This document shows positions 1-7,817 of a DNA stretch of 33,450 nucleotides, piece after piece. The notes beneath the pieces were generated by a model that ran no database searches, was not told the DNA's origin, and saw nothing but the letters and a program-made list of their open reading frames with translations. A program made the translations under genes and the position numbers. The stretch comes from DASZCR01 sp035942915. GTDB lineage: Bacteria; Acidobacteriota; Blastocatellia; Pyrinomonadales; Pyrinomonadaceae. The DNA lies in NCBI GenBank assembly GCA_035942915.1, contig DASZCR010000214.1:1-33450 (forward strand). Reading direction: 5' to 3'. Position 1 is the stretch's first letter. Each line of letters begins with the position of its first letter.

Positions 1-29
1 CTTCTGATTTTTCGTCTGAGTTTCTCGGA

Positions 30-62
30 GACCTGACGGTTGGTGTCGTCGGCCGTCAGGTC
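30..62. terminator. Hairpin downstream of the 88-aa gene, terminator-like
   Basis: A perfect 10-bp inverted repeat (GACCTGACGG at 30-39, CCGTCAGGTC at 53-62) encloses a 13-nt loop and lies 3 nt beyond the stop codon of the minus-strand gene at 66-332. The position suits a transcript end. There is no T-tract after it on the minus strand, so it may be a 3'-end stabilising hairpin rather than a classical intrinsic terminator. Confidence 0.45.
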
Positions 63-65
63 GTC

Positions 66-332
66 TTATTCATATTCATACGGGCGCGTCTGTGTCGGCG
101 TGGCACCGTCACGCGCAGAGAGGTGTTGCGCCTTGCGGTGCTCGCGCAGGGCTTGACTGAGCAGCGCCAGCCCTTCGTACTCGTATGCGAGTGCGGCGCG
201 GCGCAGTTCCAGAGATTCCATCACCTCTTGGCTCGCCTGCTTGGCGAGCGCCTCTTCCAGCAGCAGTTCACTGATGCGCAGTTGCCGCAGCCCGTGTGAG
301 TAGATTTGCGAAGGCTTGTTTGTCGTGCTCAT
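66..332 (-). CDS. Small hypothetical protein, 88 aa
   Basis: I do not recognise this family. The protein starts MSTTNKPSQI and is predicted to be mostly helical, with repeated Leu/Ala/Glu-rich stretches (about residues 15-70) and a polar tail ending in PYEYE. There is no signal peptide, membrane segment or cysteine motif. The ATG at 332 is chosen because a GGGGTG SD-like sequence sits about 6 nt upstream; a longer in-frame reading to 668 would overlap the better-supported 62-aa gene and is low-complexity before this Met. It lies 35 nt after the stop of the 62-aa zinc-knuckle gene on the same strand, so the two probably share a transcript. A small regulatory or adaptor protein is possible, but this is a guess. 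Confidence 0.6.
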   Translation of the reverse strand: MSTTNKPSQIYSHGLRQLRISELLLEEALAKQASQEVMESLELRRAALAYEYEGLALLSQALREHRKAQHLSARDGATPTQTRPYEYE

Positions 333-367
333 CTGTTTCACCCCGCTGGTCGAATTGCGGCGTCGCC

Positions 368-556
368 TTAACGCTCGCTCGACTTTAAAGACTTCTCCGC
401 CTGCGCGTAGCTGCGTGTGTATTCGCGCAGCAGGCGCGCGTGGCATTGCAGGCACATGCCCAGAGAATTTTTCCTGCGACTCTGCCGAATCAGCGCACCG
501 CACCATGCGCACACTACCTGAAATTCCGTCTCCTGCTGATTCGCTTCCTTGTCCAT
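368..556 (-). CDS. Small zinc-knuckle protein, 62 aa
   Basis: A 62-residue protein with two CxxC pairs, C16-AW-C19 and C35-LQ-C38, spaced 15 residues apart. This is typical of a single zinc-ribbon/knuckle fold. The rest is charged (QSRRKN between the pairs, basic helix REYTRSYAQAEK after them). The start at 556 is supported by an AAAGGGAG SD directly upstream; an in-frame extension to 727 has no comparable site. No function can be named: such small zinc proteins may bind nucleic acid or another protein. The 88-aa gene follows 35 nt downstream on the same strand, suggesting a two-gene unit. Confidence 0.65.
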   Translation of the reverse strand: MDKEANQQETEFQVVCAWCGALIRQSRRKNSLGMCLQCHARLLREYTRSYAQAEKSLKSSER

Positions 557-1032
557 CTCCCTTTGACACCCCCTCAAACTTTGAGCGTGCGTGCCGCGCA
601 GAGCTCTTCCCGCAACCCTTCGCGGCACGCGTCTCGCTCGCCTGTTCTCCGCGACTCGTTTGAGCCACAAGGGCTGCAAATGGCAGTCATCGAAGACGGC
701 ACGCCCTTTCGTCCAACCTGACATCACTTCGGCGGGCGACCGACTCCGGCGACTGTCGAATGATTCAACGACGGCGGGGAACTGGCAGGGAATATAACAG
801 CGGCGCGGCCAGCGGTCAGTACGTTGCCGTACCCTGTTTTTGCTGGTCTGAAAGCGGTTTTTCGGCCATTTTCGGACAAAGAGAAAAGCCGACCGCGAGT
901 GTCTCGCTAGTCGGCTTTCCGGTGAACTGATGAGACTGGCCTTCCCGACCGCTCACGTTGTCGCTTAGTGGGTCGCCACCTCGAACGGAGTCTTGATGTG
1001 AAGACTTCGCGATAGCGCCGTTCGAGGCTCAA

Positions 1033-1068
1033 TCAGGCCTCAGCCACCTCACTGTGATAAGAACTCAT
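1033..1068 (-). CDS. Possible 11-aa leader-type peptide MSSYHSEVAEA
   Basis: ATG at 1068 opens an 11-codon frame ending in TGA at 1035-1033 (MSSYHSEVAEA). It follows a maximal SD: 8 nt separate the end of the extended AAAGGAGGTGATCC from the ATG (13 nt from the GGAGGT core, slightly long). An in-frame GTG inside the SD would give 16 codons. The peptide has no run of one regulatory amino acid of the attenuator kind. Its stop lies 6 nt before the large downstream stem, so a translating ribosome could affect folding there. It may not be translated at all. Confidence 0.3.
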   Translation of the reverse strand: MSSYHSEVAEA

Positions 1069-1076
1069 ACGTTTTA

Positions 1077-1090
1077 GGATCACCTCCTTT
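1077..1090 (-). promoter_or_regulatory. Fully extended Shine-Dalgarno (AAAGGAGGTGATCC)
   Basis: The minus strand reads AAAGGAGGTGATCC, the complement of the conserved 16S rRNA tail GGATCACCTCCTTT over 14 nt. SD sites elsewhere in the window are only 4-6 nt matches. The first four bases are also part of the preceding hairpin (TGGAAAG), so folding could partly mask the site. Confidence 0.6.
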
Positions 1091-1153
1091 CCAGTGTTGG
1101 AAAGATGATAAATGACGATACCTTGTGCGTCAACCGTTATTTTCACACCCCAT

Positions 1154-2419
1154 CTAGTAGTCGCGTCGAAAGACCGGCCGACCGCCGACGAAGGTGGCGT
1201 GCGCGTGCTCGATGCCGAAGAAGTAGGCTAACTCGCGATAGTCCGCGCAGTCGTGCAGGCAGAAGTCTGCACGCTTGCCCGGTTCGAGCGAGCCTGTGTC
1301 ACTTCCCCTGCCGAGGCTGTAAGCGGCGTTGATGGTGGCGGCCGTGACGGCCTCAGCCGGGGTCATCTTCAAGTGGGTCGCGGCGAGCGAGAGAATCATC
1401 GTCATCGAGGGCGTCGGCGACGAACCCGGATTGAAATCTGTGGCGAGGACGACGCCAAGCCCTGCTTCAATCATCGCGCGCGCCGCAGGGTAGCGCGTCG
1501 AGCCGAGCGCGTAGACCGAGCCGGGCAACAGGACGGGTTGCACGCCCGCCGACGCGAGCGCCGAGATGGCACGCTCGTCCGCATGTTCGAGATGGTCTGC
1601 GGTGGAGGCGCGCAGTTCGGCCGCGAGTTGCGCGCCGCCGGAGAGCGAGAGTTGGTCTGCGTGCAGGCGCAGACCGAGGCCGTGCGTGCGCGCCGCCGTC
1701 AGAATCCGGCGCGACTCCTCGACATTGAAGACGCGCTCCTCGCAGAACACGTCGCAGAAGGCGGCCAGCCCCTCGCGCGCCACGCGCGGCAGCATCTCCC
1801 CGATGATTAAATCAAGATACTCTTCGCGCCGCGCGCGATACTCGTCCGGCACTTCATGCGCGCCGAGGAAAGTCGGGACGAGACGCGGAGCAGCCGCCCT
1901 CTCATCTTCGTTCAGACGACGAACGACGCGCAGCATCTTCAACTCGTCTGCGACCGAAAGACCATAGCCCGACTTGGCCTCGACGGTCGTCGTGCCCGTG
2001 CGTAGAAACCACTGCGCGCGCCGCCGCGCCGTCTCGAACAGTTGCTCTTCGGTCGCTTCGCGCGTGCGTCTGACGGTGGAGCGGATGCCGCCGCCCGCCG
2101 CCGCAATCTCCTGATAGGTCGCGCCCTCAGCGCGGCGCTCGAACTCGTCTGCGCGCGAGCCTGCGAAGACCGGATGCGCGTGCGCGTCGACGAAGCCGGG
2201 CAGGCAGACGCGCCCGCCTGCGTCATAGACCTCGCAGTCGCCTTCGGCCTGCGGCTCGACTTCAGCGCGCGTGCCGACGCGCCGGATTCTCCCTTCGCCG
2301 ACGAGCATCGCGCCGTCTTCGATGATGGCAAGCTCGCGCATCTCAGCGCCCGTGCGCGGTCGCGCAGGGCCGCGCAGCGTGACGAGTTGCGCGCAGTTGA
2401 TGATGAGTGTGTTCGTCAT
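1154..2419 (-). CDS. hutI: Imidazolonepropionase
   Basis: Metal-dependent amidohydrolase that hydrolyses 4-imidazolone-5-propanoate to N-formimidoyl-L-glutamate in histidine degradation; cytosolic. Full length at 421 aa. The family metal site is visible: HAHPVFAGSR with H80 and H82, GAHE with H188, HADQ with H253, and TDFNPGSSP with D328. The motif VEAKSGYGL (about 147-154) is also typical of HutI. It is the last gene of a minus-strand operon and starts 17 nt after the NTF2-like gene stop. No clear SD precedes the ATG at 2419, so translation may be coupled to the upstream gene. HutH is also encoded in this window but 29 kb away; hutU is not present. Confidence 0.95.
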   Translation of the reverse strand: MTNTLIINCAQLVTLRGPARPRTGAEMRELAIIEDGAMLVGEGRIRRVGTRAEVEPQAEGDCEVYDAGGRVCLPGFVDAHAHPVFAGSRADEFERRAEGATYQEIAAAGGGIRSTVRRTREATEEQLFETARRRAQWFLRTGTTTVEAKSGYGLSVADELKMLRVVRRLNEDERAAAPRLVPTFLGAHEVPDEYRARREEYLDLIIGEMLPRVAREGLAAFCDVFCEERVFNVEESRRILTAARTHGLGLRLHADQLSLSGGAQLAAELRASTADHLEHADERAISALASAGVQPVLLPGSVYALGSTRYPAARAMIEAGLGVVLATDFNPGSSPTPSMTMILSLAATHLKMTPAEAVTAATINAAYSLGRGSDTGSLEPGKRADFCLHDCADYRELAYFFGIEHAHATFVGGRPVFRRDY

Positions 2420-2436
2420 CGTGAGTCGGGTTCAGC

Positions 2437-2916
2437 TTAGGACGCTGAGGAGGTGTGGTCGTGGACGATGCGCCAACCGTCAACCGTCTTGCGGAAGAGG
2501 AGCGTGAAGCGTCCGTGCGCGGTCTGGCCGTTGTCGAGCGTCAGTTGCCAGCGCCCCGTCGCCAGCATGTAGAACTCGCTGAGAGGCTTGAGGTCGAGTT
2601 CCTCGAACCGCAGCGCGCCCATCTTGTCGGGCGTGTCGTAAGATTTTCGGTAGCGGTCGAGGACGGTCTGCCAGCCGCGCGTGACGCGGTCGGCCGAGAC
2701 GAAGGTCGTCGCCTCCTCGCGCGCGTAACCGTCCATGAAGCTTTCGAGGTCGCCGCGATTCCACGCAGCGACCTGCGCATCGAGGACGCCGCGCACGGCC
2801 GATGCGTTCTCGTCCGCCTGTCTCTCAGACACTTTGTCGCCTCCCAGATAGATGAGCACGAAGGCGACGACCGCGAGCAAGGCGATGCCGCCGCCCAAGA
2901 GGAATTTGCCGTTCAT
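2437..2916 (-). CDS. Membrane-anchored NTF2/SnoaL-like protein (DUF4440 type)
   Basis: A 159-aa protein. Residues 5-25 form one hydrophobic segment (FLLGGGIALLAVVAFVLIYL) that anchors the protein or acts as an uncleaved signal. Residues 38-155 resemble the SnoaL/DUF4440 NTF2-like fold: an initial helix RGVLDAQVAAWNRGDLESFMDGYA, a central strand region, and a C-terminal FRKTVDGWRIVHDHTS. The family contains enzymes and ligand-binding proteins, so the specific role is unknown. The start at 2916 is set by AAAGGAAAGTGAAG upstream; a much longer in-frame reading to 3306 lies antisense to the hydrolase gene and is rejected. It begins 22 nt after the hydrolase stop, in the operon with uvrD and hutI. 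Confidence 0.8.
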   Translation of the reverse strand: MNGKFLLGGGIALLAVVAFVLIYLGGDKVSERQADENASAVRGVLDAQVAAWNRGDLESFMDGYAREEATTFVSADRVTRGWQTVLDRYRKSYDTPDKMGALRFEELDLKPLSEFYMLATGRWQLTLDNGQTAHGRFTLLFRKTVDGWRIVHDHTSSAS

Positions 2917-2938
2917 CTTCACTTTCCTTTCGCACGCC

Positions 2939-3652
2939 TCAGATGCGTGCGCGCAGCCACGCGCGCACGTCTGCGCGCATCTCCGGCACAAACTCGTGTC
3001 CCGCGTCGTAGGCTTTAACTTCCACGTCGCGCGCGCGTTCTCTGAGCCGCGCGCCGTTATCTGCGACGCGTGCGGGCGGATAGAACTCGTCGCGCGTGCC
3101 GTGCAGGTAGAGGACGCCCGCCTGCGTCTCACGGTAGAGGGCGCTCGTCTCCCAATCGCCGGGAAGCCCGCCGCAGATGCCGACGACGCCGCGCAAGACC
3201 TGCGTGTGCGTGAAGGCGAAGCGGAAGTTGAGCGCGCAGGTCTGCGAGAAGCCGAGAAGAAAGATGCCGTCGCGCCGCGCGACGCCTTGCGCGACGAGCG
3301 TCTCAATCAGGTCGAGCAGCGCGCGATGATGCAGGCGGATGGAGTCCTCCGGGTGAAAATTGGTCAGCCAGCCGAAGCCGTAGCGCAGGGGCGCGCCCTT
3401 CTCTCTCGGCTCTTTGAGATGTTGATGGAAGCCTTGCAGGGCGGCGACGGCGAAGCCTTCCGGCGCGTGCTCGCGCGCCTCGCGCATCATCCACGTCTTG
3501 TTGCTCCCGTAGCCGTGCAGCGCGACGAGCAACGGGCGCGCCGCTGCTTCCGCGTCGGGCGGCACGAAGAGGTCGTAGTAGAGTTTGACTTCGGCCGCGA
3601 GCGTGCGGTCTGTGTGCAATTGCGCGTTGGTCTCCGGGGTCGCTTCGGTCAT
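2939..3652 (-). CDS. Alpha/beta hydrolase, carboxylesterase/phospholipase-like
   Basis: A 237-aa cytosolic serine hydrolase. Visible landmarks are the oxyanion-side LLVALHGYGSN (41-51), the nucleophile elbow GFSQ with S136, the acid D188 in GTRDE, and the histidine H219 in DAGHEF. Length and layout match the short carboxylesterase/phospholipase group (also predicted esterases such as YpfH); the true substrate is unknown. The start at 3652 follows the helicase stop by only 5 nt, indicating tight operon coupling. An in-frame extension to 3973 would overlap the helicase gene and is rejected. The NTF2-like gene follows 22 nt downstream. Confidence 0.85.
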   Translation of the reverse strand: MTEATPETNAQLHTDRTLAAEVKLYYDLFVPPDAEAAARPLLVALHGYGSNKTWMMREAREHAPEGFAVAALQGFHQHLKEPREKGAPLRYGFGWLTNFHPEDSIRLHHRALLDLIETLVAQGVARRDGIFLLGFSQTCALNFRFAFTHTQVLRGVVGICGGLPGDWETSALYRETQAGVLYLHGTRDEFYPPARVADNGARLRERARDVEVKAYDAGHEFVPEMRADVRAWLRARI

Positions 3653-3657
3653 GCGGT

Positions 3658-5742
3658 TTAATTGACGTAGTCGTCGCCGTCGGTGTCGGGCGTCGGCGCG
3701 GGCTGTTGAAGGGCGACCGTCTCCTCTTCGAGGCTCCAAATCTCGTACAACTCCGGCGGCACTTCCGTCACGAAACGCGAGGGGCGTTGCACGACCGTCT
3801 GCCGGTTGTAGTCGGTCACCATCAAAGGGTAGGTGATGTAGAGTTGGTCGCGCGCGCGCGTCAGCGCGACGTACCACAGACGCCGCTCCTCCTCCTCGCC
3901 CTCTGCGTCGCGCAGCGAACGCGGGCTGGGAAACTTGCCGTCGGCCGCCCAGACGACGAAGACCGCGCGCCATTCCAACCCCTTCGCCTGATGCACGGAA
4001 GTCAGAGTCAGTAGTTCGTCCTCCTCGTCGCCCGTCACCACGTCCTCGCCCGTCAGTGGTTGCGGCGCGCCGTAACGCTCGGTCGAGAGCAGCGCAAGTT
4101 CGGAGAGGAACTCTTCCGTCGAAGCGTAGCGCGAACTGTAGTGCGCGAGTTGGCGCAGGTCTTCGAGTCGCGCCTCAGCGTTCTCATAATTGGCTTCGAG
4201 ATAGGCTTCGTAGCCGCGCGCCAGAATCAACTCAATCTGCCGCGCGGGAGAGTTGCGCGCCTCGTCTGCCGAGAGGCTTTCGAGGAGCGCGCGAAACTCC
4301 GCCCAACTCGTGCCGCGCTTCTGCACAGACGCGTCCGCGCCGCCGCGCACGACGAGCGCGAGCGGGTCTGGCGCATGACCGATGCGTTCCCAGACGCGGT
4401 TGGCCGTCGCCACTCCGATGTTCGGAATGAGCCGCAGCACGCGCTTCCAGGCCAACTCGTCGCGCGGGTTGACGACGAGACGCAGATAAGAGACGACATC
4501 TTTGATGTGCGCCTGCTCGAAGAAGCGGACGCCGCTTCTGACACGATAAGGGATGCCGCGACGCGTCAGTTCCAGTTGCAGTTCGAGCGAATGATAATGC
4601 GAGCGATAGAGAACGGCCGTCTCCTTGAGCGGGACGCCTTCGTCTCTGAGTTCAAGCAGGCGCGCGGCGATGAAGGCCGCCTGCTGGTCTGCGTCGTGGC
4701 AGGGGACGAGCGCGGGGCTGAGACCGAGCGAGGGGCGCGCGGCGCGCAACGTCTTGGGAAACTGTTTGCGGTTCGAGGCGATGGAGACGTTGGCGACGGC
4801 CAGTATTTCGGGCGTCGAGCGATAGTTGGTTTCGAGTCGAAAGAGGCGCGCCTCCGGGTAGCGGCGCGGGAACTCGAAGATGCTCTCGACGCTTGCGCCG
4901 CGCCACGCGAAGATGCTCTGCGCGTCGTCGCCGACGACCATCACGTTGCGATGCTTGACGGCTAAGAGGTCAACAATCTCGGCCTGTAGTTTGTTCGTGT
5001 CCTGATATTCATCGACGAGGATGTGCTGGAACTGTTCCTGATAGATGCGCGCGGCCTCGTCGGACTCTATCAACAAGCGTTTCCAGTTGAGCAGGAGGTC
5101 GTCGTAGTCCATCACGTTGCGCTCGCGCTTGCGCTCGTGAAAGAGACGGTCAACGCGCTCTATCTGGCGCGCGAGCGGCTCGAAGTAGGGGTAGCGGCGC
5201 GCGATGACTTCGGGGATGGGCTGGTCTGTGTTGGTCGCAAAGCTGATGATGTCCTGCAAGACTTCCGGCTTCGGAAAGCGACGCGCGCGCGTGTCGATAC
5301 CGGCCTCGTCGACGCAGACGCCGATGAAGTCTCTGGCGTCTTCGGCGTCGAGTATCGAATAGTTCGACTCGTAGCCGATGGCGGCAGCGTGGCGGCGCAG
5401 GACGAGATTGGCGATGCGATGAAACGTGCCGCCCCAGACGCGGCGGCTCACGTCGGCGGAGTTACCCGTCAACTGCTCGACGCGGCGCAGCATCTCGCGC
5501 GCGGCGCGATTGGTGAAGGTGGCGAGCATGATGCGCGCCGGGGCGACGCCCTGCTCGACGAGGTAGGCGACGCGGTAGGTGATGGCGCGCGTCTTCCCCG
5601 AACCCGCGCCCGCGATGACGAGCGCCGCGCCGGGCGCTGCGGTGGCGACGGCGAACTGCTCCGGGTTCAACTCCTCGCGGTAGCGCGCCAGACGGTCGGG
5701 CAGGGCGGCGCTCGGCGGTCGCTTGATGACGTAACGCTTCAT
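3658..5742 (-). CDS. UvrD/PcrA/Rep-type superfamily 1 DNA helicase
   Basis: A 694-aa ATP-dependent 3'-5' DNA helicase of the UvrD/PcrA/Rep group, acting in repair and replication-fork processing. In order: Q-motif LNPEQFAV (25-32), Walker A AGAGSGKTR (44-52), motif Ia TFTNRAAREM, Walker B LVDEYQDTN near residue 244, motif III GDDAQSIFAWRGA, motif IV ETNYRST, and C-terminal motifs VHQAKGLEW and LWYVALTRA. The C-terminal tail after about 670 is short and acidic. It heads an operon with the hydrolase, the NTF2-like protein and hutI. Its start is divergent from ebfC, about 127 nt apart. No clear SD is seen before the ATG, and a candidate -10 lies so close that the mRNA may be nearly leaderless. 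Confidence 0.93.
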   Translation of the reverse strand: MKRYVIKRPPSAALPDRLARYREELNPEQFAVATAAPGAALVIAGAGSGKTRAITYRVAYLVEQGVAPARIMLATFTNRAAREMLRRVEQLTGNSADVSRRVWGGTFHRIANLVLRRHAAAIGYESNYSILDAEDARDFIGVCVDEAGIDTRARRFPKPEVLQDIISFATNTDQPIPEVIARRYPYFEPLARQIERVDRLFHERKRERNVMDYDDLLLNWKRLLIESDEAARIYQEQFQHILVDEYQDTNKLQAEIVDLLAVKHRNVMVVGDDAQSIFAWRGASVESIFEFPRRYPEARLFRLETNYRSTPEILAVANVSIASNRKQFPKTLRAARPSLGLSPALVPCHDADQQAAFIAARLLELRDEGVPLKETAVLYRSHYHSLELQLELTRRGIPYRVRSGVRFFEQAHIKDVVSYLRLVVNPRDELAWKRVLRLIPNIGVATANRVWERIGHAPDPLALVVRGGADASVQKRGTSWAEFRALLESLSADEARNSPARQIELILARGYEAYLEANYENAEARLEDLRQLAHYSSRYASTEEFLSELALLSTERYGAPQPLTGEDVVTGDEEDELLTLTSVHQAKGLEWRAVFVVWAADGKFPSPRSLRDAEGEEEERRLWYVALTRARDQLYITYPLMVTDYNRQTVVQRPSRFVTEVPPELYEIWSLEEETVALQQPAPTPDTDGDDYVN

Positions 5743-5756
5743 GGCTCGTGAGGTGG

Positions 5757-5786
5757 CTTATAACACGGCGGCGGGAAAAGGTTGAA
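5757..5786 (-). promoter_or_regulatory. Candidate promoter of the helicase operon
   Basis: On the minus strand TTCAAC (5786-5781) and TATAAG (5762-5757) are separated by 18 nt. The -10 box matches 5 of 6 consensus bases and the -35 only 3 of 6. Transcription would start near 5750, giving an approximately 8-nt leader before the ATG at 5742, in keeping with the missing SD. Confidence 0.35.
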
Positions 5787-5800
5787 GGGGATGGCGGGCG

Positions 5801-5829
5801 TTGCATTCCGTCTGTGTGGCAGTTAGGAT
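5801..5829 (+). promoter_or_regulatory. Candidate promoter of ebfC
   Basis: TTGCAT (5801-5806) and TAGGAT (5824-5829) with a 17-nt spacer lie 41 nt before the ebfC ATG, in the divergent gap with the helicase gene. The match is moderate (3/6 and 4/6). Confidence 0.4.
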
Positions 5830-5869
5830 GGACGCCACGAAAGATTTCTTCCTGAGGAGAGTGGCTGAC

Positions 5870-6175
5870 ATGAAGTTTCCCGGCGGAATGAACCTGCAAC
5901 AACTGGCGAAGCAGGCGCAGCAGATGCAGGAGAAGATGCAGAAGGAGATGGAGTCGCTCGTCGTCGAAGCGTCTGCGGGCGGCGGCGTCGTCAGCGTCCA
6001 GATGCGCGGCACGAAGGAGGTCGAGTCGGTGCGGATTGACCCTGAAGCGGTCAAAGACGGCGACGTGGAGATGCTCCAAGACCTGATTGTCGCGGCCTTC
6101 AACGAGGCCGGACGCAAGGTTGACGAAGCGATGAAATCCAAAATGGGCGGTATGCTCCCGCCGGGATTGCTCTAA
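5870..6175 (+). CDS. ebfC: Nucleoid-associated protein, YbaB/EbfC family
   Basis: A small 101-aa DNA-binding, nucleoid-associated protein that works as a dimer. The family pattern is clear: N-terminal Met/Gln-rich helix MNLQQLAKQAQQMQEKMQKEMESL, a central strand region VVEASAGGGVVSVQMRGTKEVESVRIDPE, then helix DLIVAAFNEAGRKVDEAMKSKMGG and a short C-terminal Gly/Pro tail. The ATG at 5870 is preferred to earlier in-frame starts because GAGGAG lies 10 nt upstream. recR follows 92 nt downstream on the same strand, the conserved ebfC-recR pair; an inverted heptamer element fills the gap. Confidence 0.93.
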   Translation: MKFPGGMNLQQLAKQAQQMQEKMQKEMESLVVEASAGGGVVSVQMRGTKEVESVRIDPEAVKDGDVEMLQDLIVAAFNEAGRKVDEAMKSKMGGMLPPGLL

Positions 6176-6179
6176 AGCA

Positions 6180-6259
6180 GTGATAGGTGATGGGTGATGG
6201 GTGATAAGAAAGAAATCCGTTTTCTCTTATCACCTATCACTCATCACCTATCACTTACC
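6180..6259. repeat. Inverted heptamer array, GTGATAG type (element 1)
   Basis: The left arm is four tandem heptamers (TGATAGG, TGATGGG, TGATGGG, TGATAAG). After a short AT-rich centre the right arm is the reverse complement (CTTATCACCTATCACTCATC and onward). The arms pair for about 30 bp with few mismatches. It occupies the ebfC-recR gap and its right arm ends some 10 nt before the recR ATG, where no SD is visible. Confidence 0.9.
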
Positions 6260-6267
6260 ACTTGCCT

Positions 6268-6882
<615 letters not shown>

Positions 6883-6929
6883 CCGACGCCCCCTGCCCGC
6901 GTTCGCAAGCAACAGAGAGCAAGGTACAA

Positions 6930-7775
6930 ATGAAATATTTCCTCGCGTTACTCATGACGCTGCTGTCGGCGGCTGCCGTCGTGAAGGGTCAGGAGCAGAC
7001 TGTTCAGCCCGACCGAAAGGAGACGGCCGCGCCTTTGCGGGAAGAGCCGGTTGCGGCTGTGGAACGGGGCGGGTTTGACTTGTTCGAGGCGGCGCGGCGG
7101 GTCGCGTCGGACGAGGAGGCAAAACGGACGCGCGAGCAGTCCGACGCCGTTCGGAACGTGCGACGCGAAGGCTTTCGTTGGAAGGCGGCCGTCGAGCAGT
7201 CCTTGTTGTTTCTCGGCGTGCAGCACGGCTACGCACTGACGCAGCCGAAAACCCGCCGCGCACTCCACGGCGCTTTCCTCAGAGACTACGTGGCTTCGGT
7301 CAAGTCACTGGGCGGGTGGGACGACGGCGGGCGCTTCTTCACCAACTACGTCGCACACCCGATGCAAGGCTCGCTCATAGGGTTTGTGCAGATTCAGAAC
7401 GACCCACGAGGCATGCACCGCAGGTTCGGCTCGTCAGGCGATTACTGGCGCAGCCGCTTGAAGGCGCTGGCGTGGTCGGCCGCTTGGAGCACGCAGTTTG
7501 AAATCGGCCCCGTCAGTCAGGCGTCCATCGGCAACGTCGGCAACTACGGTAAGCAGACTTACGTCGACCTCGTCGTGACGCCGACCGTCGGCCTCGGCCT
7601 AATCGTCGCAGAGGACGCTTTAGACCGCCACGTCATCGAAAGAATCGAGCACGCCTCAGGCGGTTGCCCCTTGAAAATCGCCAGCCGGATGCTGCTTAAC
7701 CCGACGCGCAGCGTCGCCAATCTCCTCCGGCTCAAAAAACCCTGGCATAGAGACGCCGGACTTCGTCTACCTTAG
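6930..7775 (+). CDS. Secreted or envelope protein of unknown function, 281 aa
   Basis: Residues 1-20 (MKYFLALLMTLLSAAAVVKG) are a signal peptide. A charged linker (about 22-75) follows, then a folded domain with aromatic/Gly-rich motifs: FLGVQHGYALTQ (about 94-105), FFTNYVAHPMQGSLIGF (about 131-147), WSAAWSTQFEIGPVSQASIGNVGN, and YVDLVVTPTVGLGLIVAEDALDR. The HPMQGS and VAEDALD motifs faintly recall membrane-associated DUF3943-type proteins, but I cannot assign it firmly. An AAGG sequence lies 5-8 nt before the ATG at 6930. It stands 47 nt after recR and may be co-transcribed with it. pyrE converges from the other side. Confidence 0.75.
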   Translation: MKYFLALLMTLLSAAAVVKGQEQTVQPDRKETAAPLREEPVAAVERGGFDLFEAARRVASDEEAKRTREQSDAVRNVRREGFRWKAAVEQSLLFLGVQHGYALTQPKTRRALHGAFLRDYVASVKSLGGWDDGGRFFTNYVAHPMQGSLIGFVQIQNDPRGMHRRFGSSGDYWRSRLKALAWSAAWSTQFEIGPVSQASIGNVGNYGKQTYVDLVVTPTVGLGLIVAEDALDRHVIERIEHASGGCPLKIASRMLLNPTRSVANLLRLKKPWHRDAGLRLP

Positions 7776-7817
7776 CGAGTTGAAGGCGTACTTCACGCTC
7801 GTCACCCGTCGCTGTCC

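Larger units (their letters stand above)
884..1107 (-). ncRNA. Candidate structured RNA with embedded mini-ORF
   Basis: Reading the minus strand from about 1107 to 884, four ordered elements appear. First is a 7-bp hairpin CTTTCCA-ACAC-TGGAAAG. Its 3' side runs into AAAGGAGGTGATCC (1090-1077), complementary to the universal 16S rRNA 3' end. An 11-codon ORF follows (1068-1033). Next comes a long stem of 10 bp (1018-1027 with 979-988) continued by a 6-bp inner stem (1001-1006 with 989-994). Last is a 9-bp plus 5-bp hairpin (910-918 with 885-893, inner 903-907 with 895-899) followed by TTTTCTCTTTG. The whole could be one transcript of about 220 nt. It lies after hutI (stop at 1154) and 328 nt before the 62-aa gene start. 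I cannot match it to a known family. Confidence 0.5.

Noticed and set aside
66..668. 200-aa minus-strand reading
   Set aside because: Its first half overlaps the 62-aa zinc-knuckle gene in another frame and is low-complexity; the SD supports the Met at 332.
1077..1090. GGATCACCTCCTTT on the plus strand as a 16S rRNA 3' fragment
   Set aside because: The 16S sequence normally preceding this tail is absent; identity stops at the tail. It is better read as an SD on the minus strand.
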